Shown here: positions 1 through 6,914 of the stretch, piece by piece | Numbering within the stretch: position 1 is the stretch's first letter | Layout: each line of letters opens with the position of its first letter | Assembly (NCBI RefSeq): GCF_001704155.1 | Contig: NZ_CP016294.1 | Location: forward strand, 3,221,501 to 3,285,500 | Origin: Stenotrophomonas rhizophila | GTDB lineage: Bacteria > Pseudomonadota > Gammaproteobacteria > Xanthomonadales > Xanthomonadaceae | Direction: 5' to 3' | Length of the DNA: 64,000 nt | Position numbers and translations under genes: made by a program | The notes under the pieces: generated by a model | What the model was told of the DNA's origin: nothing | Database searches by the model: none | The model's input: only the letters and a program-made list of their open reading frames with translations

Positions 1-393
1 GCGGTCGATCACCGGGCGCACCATCGGGTGGTCAAGCGCCTTGAGCAGTTCGCTGTAGATGATGTGCGGCTGCACTTCGTGCGCCACTACCTGGAAAAGC
101 TGGCGCAGGCGCGCACGCGGATCCGGCACGTCTTCCAGGCTGCCGAACACCTGCTCCTGTTCGAACAGCTCCCAGCGCTCCAATGCGGCCTGCAGGAGCG
201 CATCGCGCGACGGGAAATGCCAATAGAAGCTGCCCTTGGTCACTCCCAGGCGCCTGGCCAGCGGCTCCACCGCGACCGCGCCGACACCCTGTTCAGCGAT
301 GAGATCCAAGGCGGCCTGCGCCCAGTCTTCCGCGCTCAGGCGGCTGTTGCGGCCGGCTCGGGGCTCGCCGGCGGAAGCTTCAGGTTCATTCAT
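1..393 (-). CDS. TetR/AcrR family transcriptional regulator (partial, C-terminus off the window)
   Basis: DNA-binding repressor of the TetR family. The first 131 codons are present; the C-terminal ligand-binding part continues past base 1. The N-terminal third carries a typical TetR helix-turn-helix: a helix with WAQAALDLIAEQG, then LARRLGVTKGSFYWHFPSRD at about residues 45-64. It is transcribed divergently from an alpha/beta hydrolase and fadE. Two palindromes on the hydrolase promoter (520-537 and 556-573) are the obvious candidate operators. From the family and the neighbours I infer that it represses fatty-acid or ester breakdown and responds to an acyl-type ligand. The ATG at 393 gives the usual short charged leader before the first helix. 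Confidence 0.88.
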   Translation of the reverse strand, partial: MNEPEASAGEPRAGRNSRLSAEDWAQAALDLIAEQGVGAVAVEPLARRLGVTKGSFYWHFPSRDALLQAALERWELFEQEQVFGSLEDVPDPRARLRQLFQVVAHEVQPHIIYSELLKALDHPMVRPVIDR

Positions 394-481
394 GCGCTGA
401 TTTAACCATACGCCGGGGTCGGTTTGTGTGGAATTGCCCGAAACCGGGGCCGGAAAACCGTGCGCTGCCGGCCCGCACCGG

Positions 482-503
482 GTAGTGCCACGCCCTGCGT
501 GGC
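482..503 (+). repeat. SMAG-type REP palindrome
   Basis: GTAG at 482-485 is followed by 7-base perfect arms GCCACGC (487-493) and GCGTGGC (497-503) around CCT. This is the layout of the Stenotrophomonas GTAG-headed REP repeat. It lies between tetR and the hydrolase promoter, so it may be transcribed in the tetR leader. Confidence 0.75.
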
Positions 504-519
504 TGCTTGGGAATACCAA

Positions 520-537
520 CCATACTAGAGAGTATTG
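520..537. promoter_or_regulatory. Candidate TetR operator 1
   Basis: CCATACT (520-526), spacer AGAG, AGTATTG (531-537): a 7-base inverted repeat with one mismatch. It shares its arms with the perfect palindrome 36 bases downstream (centre to centre) and overlaps the TTGACA box at 535-540. The 36-base spacing is close to a whole number of helical turns. Binding by the divergent TetR protein is inferred. Confidence 0.7.
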
Positions 538-562
538 ACATGCCAGAAGCCAAGTCCATACT
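535..562 (+). promoter_or_regulatory. Candidate sigma-70 promoter of the hydrolase-fadE operon
   Basis: A perfect -35 box TTGACA (535-540) is followed after 16 bases by CATACT (557-562), a 4/6 match to the -10 consensus. Operator 1 overlaps the -35 and operator 2 overlaps the -10, a classic repression layout. The predicted start of transcription is near 568-570. Confidence 0.55.
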
Positions 563-573
563 AACAAGTATGG
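556..573. promoter_or_regulatory. Candidate TetR operator 2
   Basis: CCATACTAACAAGTATGG is a perfect inverted repeat with 7-base arms and a 4-base spacer. It covers the putative -10 box and the ATG at 570. It is the best palindrome in the divergent region and matches operator 1. Confidence 0.75.
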
Positions 574-1490
574 TAACTCCCGCCTCCCGCCCATCCGCCC
601 CCACCGACGAGCGCCTCACCGCCGCGCACGACGCCGTGCTGGCGGCAACCCGCTCGGCCCCCGGGCGCCGGGGCACCGTGCTGTTCGCCCATGGTTTCGG
701 CCAGACCCGGCACGCCTGGACTGCCACCGCGCAGTCGCTGGCCGCCGCCGGCTACCAGACGCTCGCCTACGATGCACGCGGCCATGGCGACTCGGACTGG
801 AACCCGGCCACCCTCGCCTATCACGGCGAACAGTTTGCCGATGACCTGATCGTGTTGGCCGGCGAACAACCGCAGCCGCCGATCCTGGTGGCCGCCTCGA
901 TGGGCGGCCTGTTCGGCCTGCTCGCCGAAGCGCGCTGGCCGGGCTTGTTCTCGGCGATGGTGCTGGTGGATATCACTCCGCGCTGGGACACCGCCGGGGT
1001 CGAAAAGATCCTGATGTTCATGACCGCGCATCCGGAAGGATTCGCTTCACTGGAACACGCGGCCGATGTGATCTCGACCTATCTGCCGCACCGCCCGCGC
1101 AAGTCGGAGGAGTCGCTGCGCGCCCTGCTGCGCGAGGATGGCCACGGGCGCTGGCGCTGGCATTGGGACCCGCGGCTGGTCGCCGAACTGGCGCGCGACA
1201 GCGAACAGCACCAGGACGCGCTTGCAGACGCAGCGCGCCAGGTGAAATGCCCGGTGCTGCTGGTCAGCGGCGGGCGCAGCACGTTGGTCACCCCGCAAAC
1301 GGTGGCCGAATTCCTGGCGTTGGTGCCGCACGCGCGCCACGTGCAGCTGCCGGAGGCCACGCATATGGTCGCCGGCGACGACAACAACGCCTTTACCGCT
1401 ACTGTGTTGGACTATCTGGACGTGTTGCCCTCGGCCTCCGCCGTGGCACAGTCCGCCACAACCGAGCACGTCACCGGAGCACGCTCATGA
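570..1490 (+). CDS. Alpha/beta hydrolase
   Basis: Hydrolase of the alpha/beta fold, probably acting on an ester or thioester. An oxyanion-hole region LFAHGFGQ, the strand YDARGHGDSDW and the nucleophile elbow VAASMGG (serine) come in the right order. The late aspartate is likely in the VSGGRSTLVTPQ region, and the histidine is in EATHMVAGD. About 306 residues from the ATG at 570. That start is preferred because the TTGACA/CATACT promoter puts transcription at about 568-570, which would make the message nearly leaderless. An in-frame ATG at 540 would add ten residues but lies inside the promoter. The stop overlaps the fadE start (ATGA), so the two are co-translated. The substrate is unknown. 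Confidence 0.85.
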   Translation: MVTPASRPSAPTDERLTAAHDAVLAATRSAPGRRGTVLFAHGFGQTRHAWTATAQSLAAAGYQTLAYDARGHGDSDWNPATLAYHGEQFADDLIVLAGEQPQPPILVAASMGGLFGLLAEARWPGLFSAMVLVDITPRWDTAGVEKILMFMTAHPEGFASLEHAADVISTYLPHRPRKSEESLRALLREDGHGRWRWHWDPRLVAELARDSEQHQDALADAARQVKCPVLLVSGGRSTLVTPQTVAEFLALVPHARHVQLPEATHMVAGDDNNAFTATVLDYLDVLPSASAVAQSATTEHVTGARS

Positions 1491-3967
1491 GCATTGTCGT
1501 TCCCTTCCTCGCCATCCTGCTGGCAGGCGCCATCGTCGCCTACCACCGGATGCGGCTGATCACCTGGACGCTCGTCAGCCTGGTGCTGCTGGCGGCCTGC
1601 TGGTTCGTCCCCTATGTCAACCAGACCGCCACCATCGTGGCTACGGCGATCGTCGCCGTCATTGCCGTGCCGCTGCTGCTGCCGTTCATCCGCAAGCCGC
1701 TGCTGACCGCCCCGATGATGAAGGTGTTCCGCAAGGTGCTGCCACCGCTGTCGCAGACCGAGCGCATCGCGCTGGAAACCGGTTCGGTCGGTTTCGAAGG
1801 TGAGCTGTTCACCGGCGACCCGGACTGGAACAAGCTGCTCAACTATCCCAAGCCGCAGCTCACCGCTGAAGAACAGGCCTTCCTGGATGGCCCGGTGGAA
1901 GAACTGTGCGCGATGGTCAACGACTGGGAAATCACCCACGTCTACGCCGACCTGCCGCCGGAGCTGTGGGCTTTCATCAAGAAGAACAAGTTCTTCGGCA
2001 TGATCATCCCGAAGGAATACGGCGGCCTGGGCTTCAGCGCGCTGGCCCACCACAAGGTGATCCAGAAGCTGGCGTCGGTGTCGAGCGTGGTCAGCTCCAC
2101 CGTCGGCGTGCCCAACTCGCTGGGCCCGGGCGAACTGCTCGTGCATTACGGCACCCAGGAACAGAAGGACCAGTACCTGCCGCGCCTGGCCGACGGCCGT
2201 GAAGTGCCGTGCTTCGGCCTGACCGGTCCGTTCGCTGGCTCGGACGCGACCTCGATTCCCGATTACGGCATCGTCTGCAAGGGCGAGTGGAACGGCGAGC
2301 AGGTGCTCGGCGTCAAGCTCACCTTCGACAAGCGCTACATCACCCTGGCCCCGGTCGCGACGCTGATCGGCATGGCGTTCCGCATGTACGACCCGGACGG
2401 CCTGATCGGCCCGACCCGTGACATCGGCATTACCCTGGGCCTGCTGCCGCGCGACACCGCCGGCGTCGAGATCGGCCGTCGCCACTTCCCGTTGAACTCG
2501 ACCTTCCAGAACGGTCCGATCCGCGGCAAGGATGTCTTCATTCCGCTCACCCAGCTGATCGGCGGTGCCGAGAAAGCCGGCAAGGGCTGGAACATGCTCA
2601 ACGAGTGCCTGGCCGTGGGCCGCTCGATCACCCTGCCCTCCACCGCCAGTGGCGGTGCCAAGGCCGGTGCGGTGGTCACCGGTGCCTATGCGCGCATCCG
2701 CAAGCAGTTCGGCCTGTCGGTCGGCCGCTTCGAAGGCGTGGAAGAGGCGCTGGCCCGCATCGGCGGCAAGGCCTATGCGATCAGCGCGCTGTGCCAGGCC
2801 ACTGCGGCTGCGGTGGACCGCGGCGACGTGCCGTCGGTGCCGTCGGCCATCGCCAAATACCACTGCACCACCATGAGCCGTGAAGTGATCTCCGACGTGA
2901 TGGACGTGATCGGCGGCAAGGGCATCATCCTGGGGCCGCGCAACTTCGCCGGCCGCAGCTGGCAGGCCGCGCCGATCGCGATCACGGTGGAAGGCGCCAA
3001 CATCATGACCCGCAGCCTGCTGATCTTCGGCCAGGGTGCGATCCTCTGCCACCCGTGGGTGCTGCAGGAAATGAAGGCTGCGCAGGATCCGGACACCAAG
3101 GCCGGCCTGCAGTCCTTCGACCGCAGCCTGTTCGGTCATATCCGCTTCGGCATTTCCAACGCGGTGCGTTCGTTCTGGCTGGGCCTGACCGGCGCGCGTT
3201 TCGGCGCCGCCCCGGGCGATGCCTACACCCGCCGCTACTTCCGCAAGCTGGACCGCTACTCGGCCAACCTGGCGCTGATGGCCGACATCTCGATGATGAC
3301 CCTCGGCGGCAAGCTGAAGTTCAAGGAATCGCTGTCGGGCCGCCTGGGCGACGTGCTGAGCCACGTGTACATGACCAGCGCCATGCTCAAGCGTTACCAC
3401 GACGAAGGCGCGCCGGTGGCTGACCAGCCGCTGCTGGCCTGGGCGTTCCATGACAGCGTGCACAAGATCGAGGAATCGCTCTCGGCGGCGCTGCGCAACT
3501 TCCCGATCCGTCCGATCGGCTGGCTGATGTGGCTGCTGATCTTCCCGTTCGGCCGCCGTGCCGAAGCCCCGGGCGACCGCCTGGGCCACCGCGTGGCCGC
3601 GCTGCTGATGGCGCCCAACGAAGCCCGCGACCGCCTGGCCAGTGGCGTGTTCCTGACCCCGTGCGAGAACAACCCGGGTGGCCGCATCAACAGCTACCTG
3701 TCCAAGGCGATCATGGCCGAGCCGGTGGAGCGCAAGTTCATCAAGGCGCTCAAGACCAAGGGCATCGAAGCACTGGACTTCAACGCACAGCTCGACGAAG
3801 CGGTGTCCGAAGGGGTGATCACGCAGGACGAGCGCACGCTGCTGGAAGAGCTGCGCACGCTGACCATGGACACCATCACGGTGGACGACTTCGAGCCGCA
3901 CGAACTGCGTTCGGCCAGCTACTACGACCGCGAACGCAAGGACGCGCAGTCGCAGGAAGCGGCATAA
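1487..3967 (+). CDS. fadE: Acyl-CoA dehydrogenase FadE
   Basis: Catalyses the first step of fatty-acid beta-oxidation, converting acyl-CoA to trans-2-enoyl-CoA with FAD. 826 residues, close to the long FadE type of enterobacteria (about 814). Residues 1-70 form two or three hydrophobic segments that anchor it to the inner membrane. The dehydrogenase core follows, with IPKEYGGLGFSALAHHKVIQ and FGLTGPFAGSDATS at the flavin/substrate site. The C-terminal extension (GGRINSYLSKAIMAEPVERK) is typical of the DUF1974 tail of FadE. The start ATG overlaps the hydrolase stop by four bases, so it is translationally coupled and presumably under the same TetR control. Confidence 0.95.
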   Translation: MSIVVPFLAILLAGAIVAYHRMRLITWTLVSLVLLAACWFVPYVNQTATIVATAIVAVIAVPLLLPFIRKPLLTAPMMKVFRKVLPPLSQTERIALETGSVGFEGELFTGDPDWNKLLNYPKPQLTAEEQAFLDGPVEELCAMVNDWEITHVYADLPPELWAFIKKNKFFGMIIPKEYGGLGFSALAHHKVIQKLASVSSVVSSTVGVPNSLGPGELLVHYGTQEQKDQYLPRLADGREVPCFGLTGPFAGSDATSIPDYGIVCKGEWNGEQVLGVKLTFDKRYITLAPVATLIGMAFRMYDPDGLIGPTRDIGITLGLLPRDTAGVEIGRRHFPLNSTFQNGPIRGKDVFIPLTQLIGGAEKAGKGWNMLNECLAVGRSITLPSTASGGAKAGAVVTGAYARIRKQFGLSVGRFEGVEEALARIGGKAYAISALCQATAAAVDRGDVPSVPSAIAKYHCTTMSREVISDVMDVIGGKGIILGPRNFAGRSWQAAPIAITVEGANIMTRSLLIFGQGAILCHPWVLQEMKAAQDPDTKAGLQSFDRSLFGHIRFGISNAVRSFWLGLTGARFGAAPGDAYTRRYFRKLDRYSANLALMADISMMTLGGKLKFKESLSGRLGDVLSHVYMTSAMLKRYHDEGAPVADQPLLAWAFHDSVHKIEESLSAALRNFPIRPIGWLMWLLIFPFGRRAEAPGDRLGHRVAALLMAPNEARDRLASGVFLTPCENNPGGRINSYLSKAIMAEPVERKFIKALKTKGIEALDFNAQLDEAVSEGVITQDERTLLEELRTLTMDTITVDDFEPHELRSASYYDRERKDAQSQEAA

Positions 3968-3990
3968 CGCCAGCCTCGATACACCCCACA

Positions 3991-4016
3991 ACGGCGGACT
4001 TCGGTCCGCCGTTTTT
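3991..4016 (+). terminator. Rho-independent terminator after fadE
   Basis: Perfect 9-base arms ACGGCGGAC (3991-3999) and GTCCGCCGT (4004-4012) around a TTCG tetraloop, followed by a run of T to 4016. It ends the hydrolase-fadE unit before the DUF4442 gene. Confidence 0.9.
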
Positions 4017-4055
4017 CATTGCCTTCCTCGCAGCCGCTTTCCGGGAGACCTGCTG

Positions 4056-4529
4056 ATGTCCGCCCCCCTCTTGACCCTCTACCGCCGCATGCAGCGCTGG
4101 CCCGCCGGCCAATGGCTGTTCTCGCGCGCGGTCTGCTTCAAGGCGCCCTATTTCGCCAGCATCGCCCCGCGCATCACCATGCTCGAACCGGGCCGCTGCG
4201 AAGGCCACATCGTGCATCGGCGCCGCGTCACCAACCACATCGGCACCGTCCACGCGATCGCGCTGTGCAACCTGGCCGAGCTCACCGCCGGGCTGATGGT
4301 GGATGCCTCGCTGCCCAAAGGCATGCGCTGGATCCCCAAGGGCATGGAGGTCAAGTATCTGGCCAAGGCAACCGGTACACAGCATGCAGTCGCCACGCCT
4401 GCGCAGGCGATTGCCAGTGCCGAAGCGGGCTATGCGCTGCCGGTGAATGTGCAGGTGCGTGATACCGCCGGAACGGTGGTGTTCGAAGCGCGGATTGATA
4501 TGTGGGTGTCGCCGGTCAACCGCGGCTGA
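4056..4529 (+). CDS. DUF4442 hotdog-fold protein, thioesterase-like
   Basis: 157 residues, matching DUF4442 (hotdog fold, related to PaaI/YiiD-type acyl-CoA thioesterases). The stretch NHIGTVHAIALCNLAELTAG, with its N-H-x-G-T-V-H-A start, resembles the substrate helix of hotdog thioesterases. The GMEVKYLAKATG strand follows. No signal peptide, so probably cytoplasmic. It lies downstream of fadE but behind a strong terminator, so it probably has its own promoter. A role in acyl-CoA hydrolysis is inferred from fold and position only. Confidence 0.8.
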   Translation: MSAPLLTLYRRMQRWPAGQWLFSRAVCFKAPYFASIAPRITMLEPGRCEGHIVHRRRVTNHIGTVHAIALCNLAELTAGLMVDASLPKGMRWIPKGMEVKYLAKATGTQHAVATPAQAIASAEAGYALPVNVQVRDTAGTVVFEARIDMWVSPVNRG

Positions 4530-4567
4530 GTTTGTGCGCGGAGAGCGGCGTTTCATTGATACGAGCT

Positions 4568-4682
4568 GGGGCGGCCGTCGGGCAGCCCCGCTCCGGGACA
4601 CGCCGTAAACCCATCCATGGGGGCTTGGCAAAAACATCCATGTTTTTGACAGTCCCTCCGGGGGCTACCCGCCGGCCGCCCC
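4568..4682. repeat. Large imperfect hairpin element (copy 1)
   Basis: Outer arms GGGGCGGCCG (4568-4577) and CGGCCGCCCC (4673-4682) pair perfectly. Pairing continues inward imperfectly, joining the GCAGCCCCGCTCCGGGAC side to the GTCCCTCCGGGGGC side. The loop contains the small palindrome AAAAACATCCATGTTTTT (4631-4648) and two CATCCATG boxes. GGGACACGCCGTAAACCC here resembles, in inverted form, GGCGTGTCCCGCAAACCC in the second element. Confidence 0.6.
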
Positions 4683-4714
4683 CGACAGTGGGTCGCGTGC
4701 GGAAGCAAAAATCA

Positions 4715-4736
4715 GCCACGCAGGGCGTGGCTCTAC
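4715..4736 (-). repeat. SMAG-type REP palindrome
   Basis: Read on the minus strand it begins with GTAG (4733-4736), then GCCACGC and GCGTGGC arms around a 3-base loop. It is base-for-base the same as the copy at 58215-58237. Confidence 0.8.
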
Positions 4737-4860
4737 ATGGTGCCGCTGGCAGGTCAGGTTCCCGAACGAATGCACGGAACGCACCAACGCCCGGTAACGC
4801 ATGAAGAATGATCTGCGCGGCCGTTGATCTTCCTTGGCCACCAATCCACTGTCGAGGGTC

Positions 4861-4957
4861 GGCGGGGGTGGGTTTGCGGGACCGTAGAGCGCCATGGATG
4901 GCGCGAACGAGCCTACAAGGACGTACTTGCGGCGTGTCCCGCAAACCCACACCCGCC
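4861..4957. repeat. Large near-perfect hairpin element (copy 2)
   Basis: Arms of 22 bases (4861-4882 and 4936-4957) pair with a single mismatch; the shared core is GGGTTTGCGGGAC against GTCCCGCAAACCC. The 53-base interior has its own palindrome GCGCCATGGATGGCGC (4889-4904), and GTAG (4884) and CTAC (4913) boxes. Such a cruciform-capable unit looks like a non-autonomous mobile or structural repeat; no encoded protein. Confidence 0.65.
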
Positions 4958-5046
4958 GGCCCAGCGCGAGCACGTTCGCAGGCCTCGGCTGGTGGCTCTC
5001 CGCGAACATCGCACCGACCAACGGTCGGTACCTACCGCAGGGCGAG

Positions 5047-5403
5047 TCAGGCCGGCACGAACTGCCAGGCAATCACCGCCAGGATCGCAGGCAGGGCCTG
5101 GATGAAAAAGATCCGCTTGTTGACGCTGTAGGCGCCATAGCACCCGGCAACAATCACGCAGCCCAGCATGAAGTTCACCAGCATCGGCAGGTGGTCGAAC
5201 AGGCCCCAGAACAGGCCCGCGGCCAGGAAGCCATTGTAGAGGCCCTGGTTGGCCGCCAGCACACGCGTGGTCTCCGCCTTCTCCGGCGTGTTGCGGAACG
5301 TCTTCAGGCCCAGCGGGCGCGTCCACAGGAACATTTCCAGGACCAGGAAGTACACGTGCAACAGCGCGACCACCAGGGTCAGGATCAGTGCGGTCCAGTA
5401 CAT
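5047..5403 (-). CDS. DUF1304 family membrane protein
   Basis: 118 residues with four hydrophobic segments (about 5-25, 50-70, 75-92 and 97-117), starting MYWTALILTLVVALLHVYFL. The ETTRVLAANQGLYNGFLAAG stretch is characteristic of DUF1304, a small inner-membrane family of unknown function. It lies 29 bases downstream of the MFS transporter on the same strand, so the two are probably one transcript. No catalytic motif is visible. Confidence 0.85.
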   Translation of the reverse strand: MYWTALILTLVVALLHVYFLVLEMFLWTRPLGLKTFRNTPEKAETTRVLAANQGLYNGFLAAGLFWGLFDHLPMLVNFMLGCVIVAGCYGAYSVNKRIFFIQALPAILAVIAWQFVPA

Positions 5404-5432
5404 GCGCAAACCTCGAACGAATTGGAAACAGC

Positions 5433-6770
5433 TTACTCCGGCCGCTCGACCGGCAGCTTCTTTTCTTCGCGCAGCAGCCCGAATGCCGCCGCCGTCATGA
5501 TGCCCGCCACCACCAGCCCGCCGGCGAACACCGCATGCGAGCCGAACAGCGACAGCCCCTTGTGCACCCATGCGAAGGTCAGGTCGCCACCGCGGTACAC
5601 CACCGTGTCGATGGCCGCGCCCGCCTTGTAGCGCCACTGCCGGTCCACCCGGGTGAAGATCGTCTCGCGGGCCGGCTTGGCCAGCGAGAACTCGCTGGCC
5701 CGCGTCATCACCTGCACCACCGCCACCAGCATCGGCAGCGGCGACGCCGCCAGCACCGAGAAACCGATGATGATCGCAAAGCCGGGGATCAACAGCGCCG
5801 GCGCGATCCCGAAGCGCGACAGCAGCCAGCGCGTCAGCCCCAGCTGCAGGATCAGCGTCAGCGCATTGATCGCCAGGTCCACCCGCGAATAGAACGCCGT
5901 GCTCGCCGCCGGGTCCGTGTACAGCCGGCGCACGATCGACGCCTGCTCGTTGTACAGCAGCGTGCCGATGCCCACCCCGAACACCACCATCACTGCCAGC
6001 CAGCGCAGCAGCGGCTCGCGCGCGATCAGCTTCAGGCCGTCCAGCACCCCGCCGCCCATCGGCGCCTCGCCCGAGGCCAGCTGCAGCTCCTGCTCGCGTG
6101 CCACCGCCCACAACCGCAGCCGCCAGATGCAGAACAGGCACACGCTGAGGAAGCCCGCCGAGACCAGCATCAGGTTCGCGATGCCCACCCGCTGCACCAG
6201 CGTCGAGGTCAGCGTCGGGCCCAGGAACGCGCCGATCGTGCCGGCCGCCCCGATGTAGCCGTAGAACGCCCGCGCCTGCACGTTCGAGAACACATCGGCC
6301 ATGAAGCTCCAGAACACCGCCACCGCGAACAGGTTGAACACCGTCGTCCAGAAGAAGAACAACATGCCCCGCCCCGGCACCCCGCTGTCGAACAACAGGT
6401 AGAAGCCCAGCAGCGTCACGATGAAGAAGCCGTACACCGCCGGCAGGAACACCCGGCGCGGGTAGCGGCTGACCAGCGCCCCGTACAGCGGCTGCAGCAC
6501 CACCATGATCACGAACACGCAGGTGAACAGTACCTGCAGCACGAAGTCCTGCAGCGCGATGCCATGGCCGTCGAACCACGCGATCAGCGCCGGCGGGAAC
6601 ACCGTCTGCAGGTCGGCCGACGCCGCCATCGCCTCGCGCACCGGGCGCAGCACGTAATAGCCGCTGAGCAGGCAGAAGAAATACACGCAGGCCCAGAACA
6701 GCGGCGGCGACTGGCGCAGCGCTGCGCGCAGGCCGGGCTGCGCGGGCGCGCTCGGGTCCGGGGCATTCAT
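5433..6770 (-). CDS. MFS transporter, nucleotide-exchanger (Npt/TlcC-like) type
   Basis: Inner-membrane transporter of 445 residues with about twelve hydrophobic segments. The start (FWACVYFFCLLSGYYVLRPV) with its YYVLRPVREAM motif, and the ARAFYGYIGAAGTIGAFLGP segment, resemble the bacterial Npt1/Npt2-like relatives of ADP/ATP translocases. Free-living Xanthomonadaceae carry such proteins; the substrate here is unknown. The ATG at 6770 gives a short alanine/proline-rich cytoplasmic leader before the first helix. It diverges from the GMC oxidoreductase gene. Confidence 0.8.
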   Translation of the reverse strand: MNAPDPSAPAQPGLRAALRQSPPLFWACVYFFCLLSGYYVLRPVREAMAASADLQTVFPPALIAWFDGHGIALQDFVLQVLFTCVFVIMVVLQPLYGALVSRYPRRVFLPAVYGFFIVTLLGFYLLFDSGVPGRGMLFFFWTTVFNLFAVAVFWSFMADVFSNVQARAFYGYIGAAGTIGAFLGPTLTSTLVQRVGIANLMLVSAGFLSVCLFCIWRLRLWAVAREQELQLASGEAPMGGGVLDGLKLIAREPLLRWLAVMVVFGVGIGTLLYNEQASIVRRLYTDPAASTAFYSRVDLAINALTLILQLGLTRWLLSRFGIAPALLIPGFAIIIGFSVLAASPLPMLVAVVQVMTRASEFSLAKPARETIFTRVDRQWRYKAGAAIDTVVYRGGDLTFAWVHKGLSLFGSHAVFAGGLVVAGIMTAAAFGLLREEKKLPVERPE

Positions 6771-6914
6771 GGCGCGCAGGTCCCGCACAGGCGGCGTGGC
6801 AGCGGCAGCATCGTGGCGATTCCGGGCAGCAAAGCGCGCACGGTAAACGATGCACCGCAACATCGCTAGGGGGCGACTGGCTTATGCTCGTGCCATCACC
6901 GTTGGGGAACGGAC

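Larger units (their letters stand above)
4530..5046. other. Gene-free intergenic region with large hairpin elements
   Basis: About 517 bases between the DUF4442 gene and the DUF1304 gene. No reading frame here looks coding. It holds two long inverted-repeat elements (4568-4682 and 4861-4957) and a REP palindrome (4715-4736), listed separately. Confidence 0.7.

Noticed and set aside
1412..3991. Long open frame antisense to fadE
   Set aside because: High-GC shadow frame: composition is Arg/His/Gln/Ala-rich without motifs, and fadE on the other strand is certain.
4808..5131. Overlapping short frames across the hairpin elements
   Set aside because: All coincide with the inverted repeats and have mutually exclusive, motif-free translations.
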